Shown in pieces: positions 33,979 to 44,865 of a stretch of DNA of 64,000 nt (its first letter is position 1; each line of letters starts with the position of its first letter). A program made the translations under genes and the position numbers. The stretch is from Winogradskyella sp. UBA3174 (GTDB lineage: Bacteria; Bacteroidota; Bacteroidia; Flavobacteriales; Flavobacteriaceae): NCBI RefSeq assembly GCF_002364335.1, contig NZ_DEXW01000062.1, positions 18,995 to 82,994 of the forward strand, read 5' to 3'. A model generated the notes under the pieces. It was given only the letters and a program-made list of their open reading frames with translations, ran no database searches and was not told the origin of the DNA.

Positions 33979-36537
33979 TTAAGATTTGGTAGTTTTACCT
34001 GGTGATTTTATCTTAATTTTTAATTCATCAGCTTTAGTGTCTAAATCCATTGTAATTACATCACCTTCGTGGATTTTAGCATTAATTATTTGTTCTGCTA
34101 ATACGTCTTCTACATACTTCTGAATAGCTCTATTTAAAGGTCTAGCTCCATATTGCTTATCAAAACCTTTTTCTGCTATATAGTCCTTAGCTTTATCAGT
34201 AAGCTTTAATTCGTAACCTAAATCTTTTATTCTTGTGAATAGTTTTGCTAATTCTATATCAATGATTTTATGAATGTCTTCTTTCTCTAAAGCATTAAAT
34301 ACAATAACATCATCTATTCTATTTAAAAACTCAGGGGCAAAAGCTTTTTTAAGTGCATTTTCGATTACAGCTTTAGCATAATCTGTTTCTTGTGCTTCTC
34401 TTGCAGAAGTACCAAAGCCAACACCAGCACCAAAATCTTTAAGTTTACGAGCACCTATATTAGACGTCATAATAATTATTGTATTTCTAAAATCAATTTT
34501 ACGACCTAAGCTATCTGTTAGGTAGCCGTCGTCTAATACTTGTAATAGCATATTAAACACGTCTGGATGCGCTTTTTCAATTTCATCTAAAAGTACAACA
34601 GCGTAAGGCTTGCGTCTAATTTTCTCAGTCAACTGACCACCTTCTTCGTAGCCAACATATCCTGGAGGTGCACCAATAAGGCGAGAGATTGCAAATTTCT
34701 CCATGTATTCACTCATGTCTATTCTAACCAAAGAATCATCACTTTCAAATAGCTCACGTGCTAAAACTTTAGCTAACTGCGTTTTACCAACACCTGTTTG
34801 ACCTAAAAATATAAATGAGCCAATCGGCTTATTAGGATCTTTTAGACCAGCTCTGTTTCTTTGTATAGCCCTTACGACTTTAGTTACAGCTTCATCTTGT
34901 CCAATCACTTTACCTTTTATAAGATCTGGTAATTGAGACAGCTTGGTAATTTCTTTTTGTGCTATTTTATTTACAGGAATTCCTGTCATCATTGAAACGA
35001 CGTCTGCAACGTTATCTTCTGTTACTAATTCTCTATGTTGTTTGGTGTCCTCTTCCCACTTTTCTTGAGCTGTAGCTAGCTCTTTCTCAATACGTTTTTC
35101 GTCATCACGAAGCCTTGCAGCCTCTTCATATTTCTGCTTTTTAACAACACTATTCTTAGTTTCTTTAACCTCTTCAAGCTTTTGTTCTAATTCTAGTATT
35201 TGCTTAGGTACATCGATATTTGTAATATGCACGCGAGATCCTGCTTCATCCAAAGCATCAATGGCTTTGTCTGGAAGAAAACGTTCTGTCATATAGCGGT
35301 TTGTTAACTTAACACAAGCCTCAATCGCTTCATCAGTATAATTTACATTATGATGTTCTTCGTATTTACCTTTAATATTATTAAGAATTTCAATCGTTTC
35401 TTCAACAGTAGTTGGTTCAACTATCACCTTCTGAAAACGACGTTCTAAAGCCCCATCTTTTTCGATATATTGTCTGTACTCATCTAAAGTAGTTGCTCCA
35501 ATACATTGTATTTCACCTCTTGCTAACGCTGGTTTAAACATGTTTGAAGCGTCTAAACTTCCTGTAGCTCCACCTGCTCCAACTATGGTGTGAATCTCAT
35601 CAATAAAAAGAATAATATCATCATTCTTTTCTAGCTCATTCATAACAGCTTTCATTCGCTCTTCAAACTGGCCTCTATATTTGGTGCCAGCGACCAAGCT
35701 CGCTAAGTCTAAGGTTACAACACGCTTATTAAATAATGTGCGTGAAACTTTACGTTTTATAATACGTAAGGCGAGGCCTTCTGCAATTGCAGATTTACCC
35801 ACACCTGGTTCTCCTATTAATAGAGGATTGTTTTTCTTTCTTCGACTTAAAATTTGAGAAACACGTTGTATTTCTTTTTCTCTCCCAACAACTGGATCTA
35901 ATTTCCCTTCTTCAGCAAGAACAGTTAAGTCTCTACCAAAATTATCTAAAACAGGTGTCTTAGATTTTTTATTGGTTTTACCAGACTGTTTGCCACCAAA
36001 TGGACTTTGTTTTGCATCGTTATCCTCTTCATTTGTATCATCATCATCAGAGAACGACTCTGCTTTAGGAGTATCTAGGTAATCATCTTCGCTAGTAATC
36101 ATAGATTTAAATTCTTCTTTTACGTTATCATAGCCCACTTTTAACTTATTTAAAAGCTTAGTTGTAGGATCGTTTTCATTTCTTAAAATGCACAATAACA
36201 AATGTGCAGTATTTATAGAGGTGCTTTGAAATAGTTTTGCTTCTAAAAACGTTGTTTTTAAAGCGCGCTCAGCTTGTCTTGTTAAGTGCAAGTTCTTTTT
36301 TTCATTAGAACTAGTAATAATATTTGGGTTTGCAGGACTTAAAATCTCAACTTTGCGCCTTAGATGATTAAGATCTACATCTAAAGCACTCAAAATATCA
36401 ATAGCTTTGCCATCACCATCTCTTAGTAAACCGAGCATTAAATGTTCTGTCCCAATAAAGTCGTGGCCCAATCTTAGAGCTTCTTCTTTACTGTAAGCAA
36501 TTACATCCTTAACTCTTGGGGAAAAATTATCATCCAT
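33979..36537 (-). CDS. clpC: ClpC-type AAA+ unfoldase of the Clp protease
   Basis: The 852-aa protein has the N-terminal double Clp_N repeat (about 1-145), an acidic linker, AAA1 with LLIGEPGVGKSAIAEGLALR and DIILFIDEIHTIVGAGG, a UVR-like coiled middle (KYEEAARLRDDEKRIEKEL), AAA2 with SFIFLGQTGVGKTQLAKVL and VVLLDEIEKAHPDVFN, and the C-terminal ClpB-D2-small domain (LGYELKLTDKAKDYI). It feeds substrates to ClpP in the cytosol. It is divergent from gyrA across about 260 bases of AT-rich regulatory sequence. Confidence 0.95.
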   Translation of the reverse strand: MDDNFSPRVKDVIAYSKEEALRLGHDFIGTEHLMLGLLRDGDGKAIDILSALDVDLNHLRRKVEILSPANPNIITSSNEKKNLHLTRQAERALKTTFLEAKLFQSTSINTAHLLLCILRNENDPTTKLLNKLKVGYDNVKEEFKSMITSEDDYLDTPKAESFSDDDDTNEEDNDAKQSPFGGKQSGKTNKKSKTPVLDNFGRDLTVLAEEGKLDPVVGREKEIQRVSQILSRRKKNNPLLIGEPGVGKSAIAEGLALRIIKRKVSRTLFNKRVVTLDLASLVAGTKYRGQFEERMKAVMNELEKNDDIILFIDEIHTIVGAGGATGSLDASNMFKPALARGEIQCIGATTLDEYRQYIEKDGALERRFQKVIVEPTTVEETIEILNNIKGKYEEHHNVNYTDEAIEACVKLTNRYMTERFLPDKAIDALDEAGSRVHITNIDVPKQILELEQKLEEVKETKNSVVKKQKYEEAARLRDDEKRIEKELATAQEKWEEDTKQHRELVTEDNVADVVSMMTGIPVNKIAQKEITKLSQLPDLIKGKVIGQDEAVTKVVRAIQRNRAGLKDPNKPIGSFIFLGQTGVGKTQLAKVLARELFESDDSLVRIDMSEYMEKFAISRLIGAPPGYVGYEEGGQLTEKIRRKPYAVVLLDEIEKAHPDVFNMLLQVLDDGYLTDSLGRKIDFRNTIIIMTSNIGARKLKDFGAGVGFGTSAREAQETDYAKAVIENALKKAFAPEFLNRIDDVIVFNALEKEDIHKIIDIELAKLFTRIKDLGYELKLTDKAKDYIAEKGFDKQYGARPLNRAIQKYVEDVLAEQIINAKIHEGDVITMDLDTKADELKIKIKSPGKTTKS

Positions 36538-36797
36538 AGTAAAATCCTTTCTGCATTAAAAGTAATAAAAACATATTATTAGTAAGTCAAAAACTATACC
36601 TTTTTATAACCTTTAAACGAATAGACTAAAAAAGCATTATAATTCAAAGTAAATTAGCATTTACTTATTAACGAAAAAGATATTAAAGATTGTTAATAAA
36701 AACTCCCAAATATCATATTTAAACTACCTGCAAACGCTTATGAATTGGTTATATTAGCACGTTATGAAAACCTACAAAAAAACTAATTAATTTATAT

Positions 36798-39335
36798 ATG
36801 GCAGAAGGAGAAAAACTCATTCCAATTAACATTGAAGATGAAATGAAATCGGCTTACATTGATTATTCAATGTCGGTCATTGTGTCACGTGCTTTACCAG
36901 ATGTAAGAGATGGTTTAAAGCCAGTTCATAGACGTGTACTTTATGGTATGCACGAGCTAGGCATTAGAGCAAGTGGTGCACATAAAAAATCAGCAAGAAT
37001 AGTCGGTGAAGTTTTAGGTAAATATCACCCACATGGAGATACATCTGTTTATGATGCTATGGTTCGTATGGCTCAAGAATGGAGTTTGCGTTACATGTTG
37101 GTTGATGGGCAAGGTAACTTTGGTTCAGTAGATGGTGATAGTCCGGCCGCAATGCGTTATACAGAAGCGCGTATGCGTAAGATATCTGAAGACATGCTAG
37201 CAGATATTGACAAGGAGACTGTAGATCATAAATTAAATTTTGATGATACTCTTCAAGAGCCAACGGTTTTACCAACTCGTATCCCAGGGCTTTTAGTAAA
37301 TGGAGCATCTGGTATTGCTGTAGGTATGGCAACTAATATGCCACCACACAACTTAACAGAAGTTGTAAATGGTACAATAGCATATATTGAGAATAACGAT
37401 ATTGAAATCGATGAATTAATACAACACGTTAAAGCACCCGATTTTCCAACAGGTGGAACCATTTATGGTTATGATGGTGTAAAAGAAGCATTTCACACAG
37501 GTCGTGGACGAATTGTAATGCGTGGTAACGCTATTATCGAAGAAGTACAAGGTAGAGAATGTATTATAGTTACCGAGATTCCTTACCAAGTCAATAAGGC
37601 AGACATGATTAAAAAGACTGCTGATATTATTAATGATAAAAAATTGGAGGGTATTTCTACCATTAGAGATGAATCTGATAGAAACGGAATGCGTATCGTT
37701 TACATTTTAAAACGTGATGCTATTCCTAATATTGTACTTAATAAGTTATACAAGTATACAGCATTACAGTCATCTTTTAGTGTAAATAATATAGCACTTG
37801 TTAATGGTCGCCCACAACTATTAAACTTAAAGGAGTTAATTCATTATTTCGTTGAACACAGACATGAGGTTGTTGTAAGACGAACTACTTATGAATTGCG
37901 CAAAGCGGAAGAACGTGCGCATATCTTAGAAGGTTTAATAATTGCTTCGGATAATATTGATGAAGTGATTAAGATTATTCGTGCATCATCCAATGCAGAC
38001 GAGGCTCGAAATAATTTAATTGAGCGATTTAAACTCTCAGAAATACAGGCTAAAGCCATTGTTGAGATGCGTTTACGTCAGTTAACAGGTTTAGAGCAAG
38101 ACAAATTACGTTCTGAATATGACGGCATCATGAAGACAATTATAGATCTTAAAGACATCCTTGACAACAAAGAACGTCGTATGGATATTATTAAAGGTGA
38201 GTTAGAAGTTGTTAGAGATAAGTATGGAGATGAGCGTCGTTCAGTTATAGAATATGCAGGTGGTGACTTGAGTATTGAAGATATGATACCAGACGAGAAA
38301 GTTGTAATAACAATTTCGCATGCTGGATATATTAAGCGTACATCACTTACTGAGTACAAAACTCAGCACAGAGGTGGAGTTGGACAAAAAGCATCAACGA
38401 CACGTAATGAAGATTTCTTAGAGCATTTATTTGTTGGTACTAACCACCAATATATGTTATTCTTTACCCAAAAAGGAAAATGTTTTTGGATGCGTGTTTA
38501 CGAAATCCCTGAAGGATCAAAAACGTCTAAAGGAAGAGCAATACAGAATCTAATAAATATAGAGCAAGATGACAAAGTGATGGCCTTTATTTGTACTCAA
38601 GATTTAAAAGACGAAGAGTATATTAATAGTCATTATGTAATAATGGCAACCAAAAAAGGTCAGGTTAAGAAAACATCTTTAGAGCAATACTCTAGACCAA
38701 GATCTAACGGGATTAATGCTATTACTATTAAGGAAGACGATGTTTTATTAGAGGCTAAATTAACTACAGGTGAAAGTCAAGTGATGCTGGCATTAAAATC
38801 TGGTAAAGCGATTCGCTTTGAAGAAGCTAAGACTAGACCAATGGGTAGAAATGCTTCTGGAGTTCGTGGTATTCGTCTTCAAGATGAAAAAACTGATGAA
38901 GTTATAGGCATGATTGCTGTTGATGATATGGAAAGTAATATTCTTGTGGTTTCAGAAAATGGCTACGGAAAACGTTCAAGTTTAGAAGATTACAGAATTA
39001 CCAATAGAGGCGGGAAAGGTGTAAAAACCATTTCTATCACAGAAAAAACAGGTAATTTAGTGTCTATTAAGAATGTAACAGACGAAGATGATTTAATGAT
39101 TATCAATAAATCTGGAATTGCAATTCGCATGGCAGTAGCAGATTTACGAGTTATGGGAAGAGCAACTCAGGGTGTTAAACTTATTAACTTAAAAGGTAGT
39201 GATTCTATTGCTGCAGTTGCAAAAGTTATGAAAGATGACGAAGAGGATGCTGAAGATATAGATTCTGAAGTTGCTGATAACCAAGATTCTAATGATGATG
39301 GCACAGCTATTGATAATAATGAAACTGAGAACTAA
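36798..39335 (+). CDS. gyrA: DNA gyrase subunit A
   Basis: The 845-aa protein has the quinolone-resistance region YHPHGDTSVYDAMVRMAQEW and the catalytic tyrosine in AAMRYTEARM, followed by the tower, coiled-coil and six-bladed C-terminal DNA-wrapping domain, which contains the GyrA-box-like QHRGGVGQK. The acidic tail is typical. It introduces negative supercoils with GyrB. It has an ordinary start with a TATATTAG-like -7 region upstream. A TPR protein gene follows 27 bases later, probably co-transcribed. Confidence 0.97.
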   Translation: MAEGEKLIPINIEDEMKSAYIDYSMSVIVSRALPDVRDGLKPVHRRVLYGMHELGIRASGAHKKSARIVGEVLGKYHPHGDTSVYDAMVRMAQEWSLRYMLVDGQGNFGSVDGDSPAAMRYTEARMRKISEDMLADIDKETVDHKLNFDDTLQEPTVLPTRIPGLLVNGASGIAVGMATNMPPHNLTEVVNGTIAYIENNDIEIDELIQHVKAPDFPTGGTIYGYDGVKEAFHTGRGRIVMRGNAIIEEVQGRECIIVTEIPYQVNKADMIKKTADIINDKKLEGISTIRDESDRNGMRIVYILKRDAIPNIVLNKLYKYTALQSSFSVNNIALVNGRPQLLNLKELIHYFVEHRHEVVVRRTTYELRKAEERAHILEGLIIASDNIDEVIKIIRASSNADEARNNLIERFKLSEIQAKAIVEMRLRQLTGLEQDKLRSEYDGIMKTIIDLKDILDNKERRMDIIKGELEVVRDKYGDERRSVIEYAGGDLSIEDMIPDEKVVITISHAGYIKRTSLTEYKTQHRGGVGQKASTTRNEDFLEHLFVGTNHQYMLFFTQKGKCFWMRVYEIPEGSKTSKGRAIQNLINIEQDDKVMAFICTQDLKDEEYINSHYVIMATKKGQVKKTSLEQYSRPRSNGINAITIKEDDVLLEAKLTTGESQVMLALKSGKAIRFEEAKTRPMGRNASGVRGIRLQDEKTDEVIGMIAVDDMESNILVVSENGYGKRSSLEDYRITNRGGKGVKTISITEKTGNLVSIKNVTDEDDLMIINKSGIAIRMAVADLRVMGRATQGVKLINLKGSDSIAAVAKVMKDDEEDAEDIDSEVADNQDSNDDGTAIDNNETEN

Positions 39336-39362
39336 AATTAACAATAAAATATTTATTACAAT

Positions 39363-40655
39363 ATGAAAAAATTAATAACATTAGTGTTACTCTTGATTCT
39401 TTCGTCAATCTCTTTTGCACAGAAGAGCGAAGTGAAAGCAATCGAGAAAGCACTTAAAAATTCAAATTTTGCTGATGCAAAATCAGCAGTTTCTACAGCC
39501 GATGCCTTAATAGGCAGTATGGATGATAAAACAAAATCTAAGTTTTATTACCTAAAATCACAGGCGCTGTATGCTAACGGAGCTGGTACAGATGCGAGTA
39601 TTGACGAGGCTATTACGACTTTAGATAAGCTAAAGGACTTAGAATCTTCAATGGGTAAATTGAAGTACACTGATCAAGCCAATGCAATGAAGTTGAGGAT
39701 GACTAAATCTTTCTTAACTAAGGCTAATAATGCTATTAGTAATAAGAATTTTAAAGCAGCAGCACAACGTTTTGAAAAAGTATATAAAATGTCACCACAA
39801 GATACTATATATCTTTATTACGCTGCTTCATCTGCGGTAAATGGTAAGGATTTTGATAATGCTTTAGATTATTATTTAAAGCTAAAAAACATGGGATATA
39901 CTGGTGCTTCAATGGAATATTACGCTACAAATAAGGAGAATGGTGAAGAAGAACCATTTGCAAATAAATCTGAAAGAGACTTAACTGTTAAAATTGCTAA
40001 AACTCATAACAATCCACAGGACAAAAGAGGAGATTCTAAAACATCAGAAATTGTAAAAAATATTGCTTTAATTTATGTGTCTCAGGATAAAAATGAAAAA
40101 GCTTTAGGTGCAATGGCAGATGCAAGAGCAGAAAACCCAGATGATTTAGGATTATTATTATCAGAGGCTAATGTATATCTTAAAATGGGTAATCGCGAAA
40201 AGTTTAAAAGCTTAATGGAAGAAGCTACAGAAAAAGACCCAGACAATGCTGAGTTACAGTATAACTTAGGTGTGCTTGCGGCTGATGGTGGTAATGCGGA
40301 AGAGTCTATAAAATATTATGAGAAAGCTATTGCTATTAATCCTAGTTATACGGATGCTTATAATAATTTAGCTGTAGTTATATTAGAAGGAGAAGCTGGA
40401 ATTGTAGAAGAAATGAATGGTTTAGGGAATAGCTCTGCTGATAATAAAAAATATGATGAGCTAAAAGAGAAACGTGCTCAATTATATCAAACGGCTATAC
40501 CATATTTAACGAAATCTTTGGAGCTAAGAAGTGCAAATATAAATGCAGCTAAAACGTTGATGAATATTTATAGTGCTATTGGTGAAACTGAAAAGTATAA
40601 AGAAATGAAGGCTAAAGTTGAAGAGATTGAAGCTGCTGAAAGTGGTAATAACTAG
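39363..40655 (+). CDS. Exported tetratricopeptide-repeat protein
   Basis: The 430-aa protein has a signal peptide (MKKLITLVLLLILSSISFAQ, cleavage near 20) and several TPR units (about 115-180 and 230-345, for example NAELQYNLGVLAADGGNAEE followed by YYEKAIAINPSYTDAYNNLA). It is periplasmic and probably a scaffold protein. It follows gyrA closely and ends at an intrinsic terminator. Confidence 0.9.
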   Translation: MKKLITLVLLLILSSISFAQKSEVKAIEKALKNSNFADAKSAVSTADALIGSMDDKTKSKFYYLKSQALYANGAGTDASIDEAITTLDKLKDLESSMGKLKYTDQANAMKLRMTKSFLTKANNAISNKNFKAAAQRFEKVYKMSPQDTIYLYYAASSAVNGKDFDNALDYYLKLKNMGYTGASMEYYATNKENGEEEPFANKSERDLTVKIAKTHNNPQDKRGDSKTSEIVKNIALIYVSQDKNEKALGAMADARAENPDDLGLLLSEANVYLKMGNREKFKSLMEEATEKDPDNAELQYNLGVLAADGGNAEESIKYYEKAIAINPSYTDAYNNLAVVILEGEAGIVEEMNGLGNSSADNKKYDELKEKRAQLYQTAIPYLTKSLELRSANINAAKTLMNIYSAIGETEKYKEMKAKVEEIEAAESGNN

Positions 40656-40672
40656 TAGTATATTACTTATAT

Positions 40673-40707
40673 AAAAAAAGCGACTTAATATTAAGTCGCT
40701 TTTTTTA
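40673..40707. terminator. Bidirectional intrinsic terminator
   Basis: AAAAAAAGCGACTTAAT and ATTAAGTCGCTTTTTTT are perfect inverted copies between the convergent TPR and NlpC/P60 genes. Confidence 0.9.
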
Positions 40708-41454
40708 TATGATTTTTTTAATTACTCGGAGTTTGTGAGTATGAATATTCTTATCAGTATTATAAATGCCACTATGGTCTAATCGATCTATTCGTACTTT
40801 ACCATGTGCATGTATAATATAATTATCTTCCATAATAATTCCTACGTGTATAATATTCCCTTCTGCATTATCAAAAAACGCTAAATCACCTGGTTCACTT
40901 TCTTCTATAAAGCTTAAAGCTTCTCCTTGGCTAGCTTGTTGAGATGCGTCTCTAAGTAATTTATAACCATTCAATTTATATACCATTTGAGTAAAACCAG
41001 AACAGTCAATACCAAAAGGTGTTTTTCCTCCCCACAAATAAGGGGAGTTTAGGAATAAAAAAGATGTATCAATGACTTGAGGTTTCTTGTTTTTCTGAGA
41101 AATAATATTTCCCTCAAAAGTATGATTTAATAGTTCTATCCCGTTTAAATTGGAGCCAATTGGAATTGGGTATAAATTATTTGAAGTATCTGAAACAAAT
41201 TCAATTAAATCTGAAGACAATTTAATTTCACACTTTGATATTTCAGTATAATTAAATTCATCAATTTCTAGATATTGCTTGTTATCTATCCATCCTTCGT
41301 AATTATCAAAATCAAAACGAATACGGCTCCATTTTTTTCGCTGCTCTAAAACTTTAAAATTATCTCCGTACAAAGCTTGCGTTACCATTTCACTGGTATC
41401 GCTAGGCTCTAATCGTATAGGTACAATTCCTAAATTGCAAATGCCGTATTGCAT
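40705..41454 (-). CDS. NlpC/P60 (C40) cell-wall peptidase with SH3 domains
   Basis: The 249-aa protein has an SH3-like N-terminal part (about 1-115, with WSRIRFDFDNYEGWIDNKQY) and a C40 peptidase domain (about 130-245). The catalytic Cys is in PFGIDCSGFTQMVYKL, the His in IHVGIIMEDN and the third residue near HAHGKVRIDRL. It cleaves peptidoglycan stem peptides. No signal peptide is seen, so it may be cytoplasmic and act on imported muropeptides. The thiolase gene on the same strand is 9 bases upstream, and the pair is likely co-transcribed. Confidence 0.92.
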   Translation of the reverse strand: MQYGICNLGIVPIRLEPSDTSEMVTQALYGDNFKVLEQRKKWSRIRFDFDNYEGWIDNKQYLEIDEFNYTEISKCEIKLSSDLIEFVSDTSNNLYPIPIGSNLNGIELLNHTFEGNIISQKNKKPQVIDTSFLFLNSPYLWGGKTPFGIDCSGFTQMVYKLNGYKLLRDASQQASQGEALSFIEESEPGDLAFFDNAEGNIIHVGIIMEDNYIIHAHGKVRIDRLDHSGIYNTDKNIHTHKLRVIKKII

Positions 41455-41463
41455 AAATTGTGT

Positions 41464-42642
41464 TTAAGCGCGTTCTATTATAATTGCAGAAGCACCACCA
41501 CCGCCATTACATATTGCAGCAGCACCTATTTTAGCATTATTTTGATGCAGCACATTAATAAGAGTTACCACTATTCTTGCACCAGAGCAACCCAAAGGAT
41601 GACCTAATGAAACAGCACCTCCGTTTACATTAACATTACTATCATTCAATCCTAAAATTTTCATATTTGCTAATCCAACGACAGAGAATGCTTCGTTAAA
41701 TTCAAAATAATCAACATCATTAATATCTATATTAGATTTAGCTAGTGCTTTAGGTAAGGCTTTTGCCGGTGCAGTTGTAAACCATTTTGGCTCTTGCGCA
41801 GCATCTGCGTAACCTTTTATAATTGCAATAGGGGTTAGTCCTAGTTCATTAGCTTTTTCTCTACTCATTAAAACCATAGCAGCAGCACCATCATTTATTG
41901 TAGAAGCATTTGCAGCTGTTACGGTACCATCTTTTGTAAATGCAGCACGTAAAGCTGGAATTTTTTCCATCTTTACATTTGTGTATTCTTCATCTCTATC
42001 TACAACAATAGCATCACCACGGCGCTGAGGTACTTCGATAGGAATAACTTCGTTATCATATTTGCCAGAATCCCATGCTGCTTTTGAACGTTCGTAAGAT
42101 TGAATAGCAAATTTATCTTGGTCTTCTCTAGAAAATTTATATTCGGTAGCGCACGTGTCTGCTGAAACACCCATCGCATTTTTATTATAAGCATCAACAA
42201 GTCCGTCTTTCTGCATACCATCTTCAAGCGTAGCAGGGCCAAATTTAGTTCCGCTTCTTGCATGATAATAGTGAGGAATAGCGCTCATGTTTTCCATTCC
42301 ACCCGCAACAACAATCTCTGCGTCTCCAAGTTTAATACTTTGAGCAGCTTGCATAATGGCTTTCATACCAGAGGCACACACTTTATTTATTGTAGTACAA
42401 GGAACGGTGTCAGGTATACCAGCAAATATTGCTGCTTGCCTTGCTGGAGCCTGACCAGTACCTGCTTGTACGACATTACCCATCAATACTTCATCTATCA
42501 ATTCGGGCTTCAAGTTTATTTTATCTAAAGCACCTTTAATTGCTGCTGCACCAAGCCTTGGGGCTGGTATTGACGATAAAGCACCTAAAAAACTTCCTAT
42601 AGGTGTTCTTACAGCTGATACGATTACAACCTCCTTATTCAT
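41464..42642 (-). CDS. Acetyl-CoA C-acetyltransferase (thiolase)
   Basis: The 392-aa thiolase has nucleophilic Cys near 90 in INKVCASGMKAIMQAAQSI, the His of NEAFSVVG-GGAVSLGHPLGCSGAR and the second Cys in AAICNGGGGAS. Length and motifs fit biosynthetic or degradative acetyl-CoA acetyltransferases (AtoB/PhaA/FadA type), which cannot be separated by sequence alone. It acts in the cytosol and is upstream of, and close to, the NlpC/P60 gene. Confidence 0.94.
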   Translation of the reverse strand: MNKEVVIVSAVRTPIGSFLGALSSIPAPRLGAAAIKGALDKINLKPELIDEVLMGNVVQAGTGQAPARQAAIFAGIPDTVPCTTINKVCASGMKAIMQAAQSIKLGDAEIVVAGGMENMSAIPHYYHARSGTKFGPATLEDGMQKDGLVDAYNKNAMGVSADTCATEYKFSREDQDKFAIQSYERSKAAWDSGKYDNEVIPIEVPQRRGDAIVVDRDEEYTNVKMEKIPALRAAFTKDGTVTAANASTINDGAAAMVLMSREKANELGLTPIAIIKGYADAAQEPKWFTTAPAKALPKALAKSNIDINDVDYFEFNEAFSVVGLANMKILGLNDSNVNVNGGAVSLGHPLGCSGARIVVTLINVLHQNNAKIGAAAICNGGGGASAIIIERA

Positions 42643-42756
42643 TACTATAAAATTTGAAATTAGTTGGGACGAATTTAATCAATTTTTGATAGATTTAGGA
42701 ATGAATTATACATTATAGGGCTCTAAAATTTTAATATTTATTACATTTGATTGTAT

Positions 42757-44808
42757 ATGAATAATCTTTTAAATAAATGGTATAAGAATCATGCACTAGT
42801 ATATAAAATACTTCTGTTTATAGCAACCACGCTTTTTATTGTTTATTTATTTCCTAAGACAGGAAAGTTTAGGTTTTCGTTTGAAAATGGAAAGCCTTGG
42901 CAATCTGAAATTTTATATGCGCCCTTTGATTTTGCTATTAAAAAGTCAGTAGATGAACTTAAAGAGGAACAACTAGAAATAGAAAATAACTCATCTATTT
43001 ATTTTGAAATTAACCTTAAAATAAATGAACAGTTAAAATCTGAATATCTTAAACGCTTTAACCAAGCCTTTAAGGACACATTGGGTTCAGGGCCGCAAAA
43101 CTTAATACTCTATGAAAAAGGGAAGTCTTTTTTAGATGAACTTTATAACAATGGAGTTTTGGACTCAGATTACAATTATTCTGTCAATCGACAAGTCATT
43201 TTGGTATCCTTAAACACCATTCAGAAGCAATTGGAATACGGAGATTTTGTTGAGATTAATCAGTTAAGGCCTTTATTAGAAGATTATTTCAGTGTTTCTG
43301 TTTCAACTGATAATAGAAATAGAATGATATCCTTGTTTTTTGATATTGTTAAATCGAATATCACTATTAATCAAGGCTTAACGCAAAAATCACTAGAAGA
43401 GCAGCTTTCCCAAGTATCACAAACACGTGGAAGTATAGAAAAGGGGCAATTAATTATTTCTAAAGGGCAAATTGTTGGTGACGAAGAGTATACTATTTTA
43501 AATTCTCTTAAGTCAGAGTATGAGTCTCAAGTATGGAATACTGCCAATTATAATTGGGTACTTGTAGCATACACCTTACTTGTAGCTTTAGCTCTTTTAA
43601 TGTTATTGTTATTCCTAAGAAAATATAGAATTGAGGTCTTTCTTAACAATACGAAAGTAACCTTTATCTTTTTCAACATTGCTCTAATGATATTTTTAAC
43701 CACATTGGTTATAAACTATAATTCGCAATATATTTATGTGGTACCGTTATGTATTTTACCACTGGTTCTAAAGGCTTTTTTCGATGCTAGGTTAGGACTT
43801 TTTGCTCATGTATTAACCGTGCTCTTACTAGGGTTTATCGTGCCTAATAGCTATGAATATATGTTTCTCCAGATTATTGCAGGAATTGTGACTATACTTA
43901 CAGTTTCCGAATTATATAAAAGAGCGAATCTATTTATATCTGTAGGTCAAATAACTTTTATTTATATCATAGCTTATTTTGCTTTCTTTGTTATTCATGA
44001 AGGGCAATTAACAGGGTTGAAATGGGAAACCTTTGGCTTGTTTATTCTTTGTGGTTTAGCCACGCTTTTCGTACAACCATTAATTTATATTTATGAAAAG
44101 ATATTTGGTCTAGTATCAGATGTGTCGTTATTAGAACTTTCTGATACTAACTCTAAATTACTTAAAGAGTTATCTAACCGAGCTCCTGGTACTTTTCATC
44201 ATTCACTAAATGTGGCAAATCTAGCCGAAGCATCTGCAAATGAAATAGGTGCTAACGCAATGTTAATAAGAGTAGGTGCGTTATATCACGACATTGGTAA
44301 GATGACCAATCCAACATATTTCACCGAAAATCAGAGTACAGGTATTAATCCACACGATGAGTTGTCGAGTAAAGAAAGCGCTAAAATTATTATTGGCCAC
44401 ACATTAAATGGTATTGAAATCGCTAAAAAGAATAATTTACCTGATCGTGTCACAGATTTTATAAGAACACACCATGGGACTAGTTTGGTCTATTATTTCT
44501 ACATGAAAGAGAAGGCTGAAGATGAGAATGCAAATATTGAAGATTTTATGTATCCTGGACCGAAACCATTTAGCAAAGAAACAGCGATATTGATGATGTG
44601 CGATAGTGTAGAGGCAGCATCTAAGAGTTTAAAGGAGCCTACAACTACAAAGATTAATGAGTTTGTGGAAAATATTATAAATAAACAAATGGAAAATGGG
44701 CAGTTTCTTAATGCTGATATTACGTTTAAAGAAATTCAATCTATTAAAAAGGTATTAAAACATAAGTTAGCTAATATCTATCATTTAAGAATAGAGTATC
44801 CAGAATAA
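42757..44808 (+). CDS. 7TM-HD phosphodiesterase, PgpH-like
   Basis: The protein of about 683 aa starts at the ATG at 42757 (MNNLLNKWYKN) and not at the in-frame TTG six bases upstream. It has an N-terminal membrane segment, an extracellular domain (about 45-265), seven membrane helices (about 270-465) and a cytosolic HDIG domain with GTFHHSLNVANLAEASA, VGALYHDIGKM and IRTHHGTSLVYYFY. Relatives hydrolyse cyclic di-AMP. The signal sensed is unknown. It ends at a terminator that directly precedes the left boundary of the genomic island. Confidence 0.92.
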   Translation: MNNLLNKWYKNHALVYKILLFIATTLFIVYLFPKTGKFRFSFENGKPWQSEILYAPFDFAIKKSVDELKEEQLEIENNSSIYFEINLKINEQLKSEYLKRFNQAFKDTLGSGPQNLILYEKGKSFLDELYNNGVLDSDYNYSVNRQVILVSLNTIQKQLEYGDFVEINQLRPLLEDYFSVSVSTDNRNRMISLFFDIVKSNITINQGLTQKSLEEQLSQVSQTRGSIEKGQLIISKGQIVGDEEYTILNSLKSEYESQVWNTANYNWVLVAYTLLVALALLMLLLFLRKYRIEVFLNNTKVTFIFFNIALMIFLTTLVINYNSQYIYVVPLCILPLVLKAFFDARLGLFAHVLTVLLLGFIVPNSYEYMFLQIIAGIVTILTVSELYKRANLFISVGQITFIYIIAYFAFFVIHEGQLTGLKWETFGLFILCGLATLFVQPLIYIYEKIFGLVSDVSLLELSDTNSKLLKELSNRAPGTFHHSLNVANLAEASANEIGANAMLIRVGALYHDIGKMTNPTYFTENQSTGINPHDELSSKESAKIIIGHTLNGIEIAKKNNLPDRVTDFIRTHHGTSLVYYFYMKEKAEDENANIEDFMYPGPKPFSKETAILMMCDSVEAASKSLKEPTTTKINEFVENIINKQMENGQFLNADITFKEIQSIKKVLKHKLANIYHLRIEYPE

Positions 44809-44831
44809 GAATTCTCACTGTATTTAATCAA

Positions 44832-44865
44832 CAAAAAAGCCTTAACATAAATGTTAAGGCTTTTT
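44832..44865. terminator. Intrinsic terminator, ancestral boundary of the tRNA operon
   Basis: AAAAAAGCCTTAACAT and ATGTTAAGGCTTTTT are inverted copies. The element stops the HD-protein transcript. Because the duplicated tRNA 3' end follows it directly, it was probably also the original minus-strand terminator of the tRNA operon before the island inserted (inference). Confidence 0.85.
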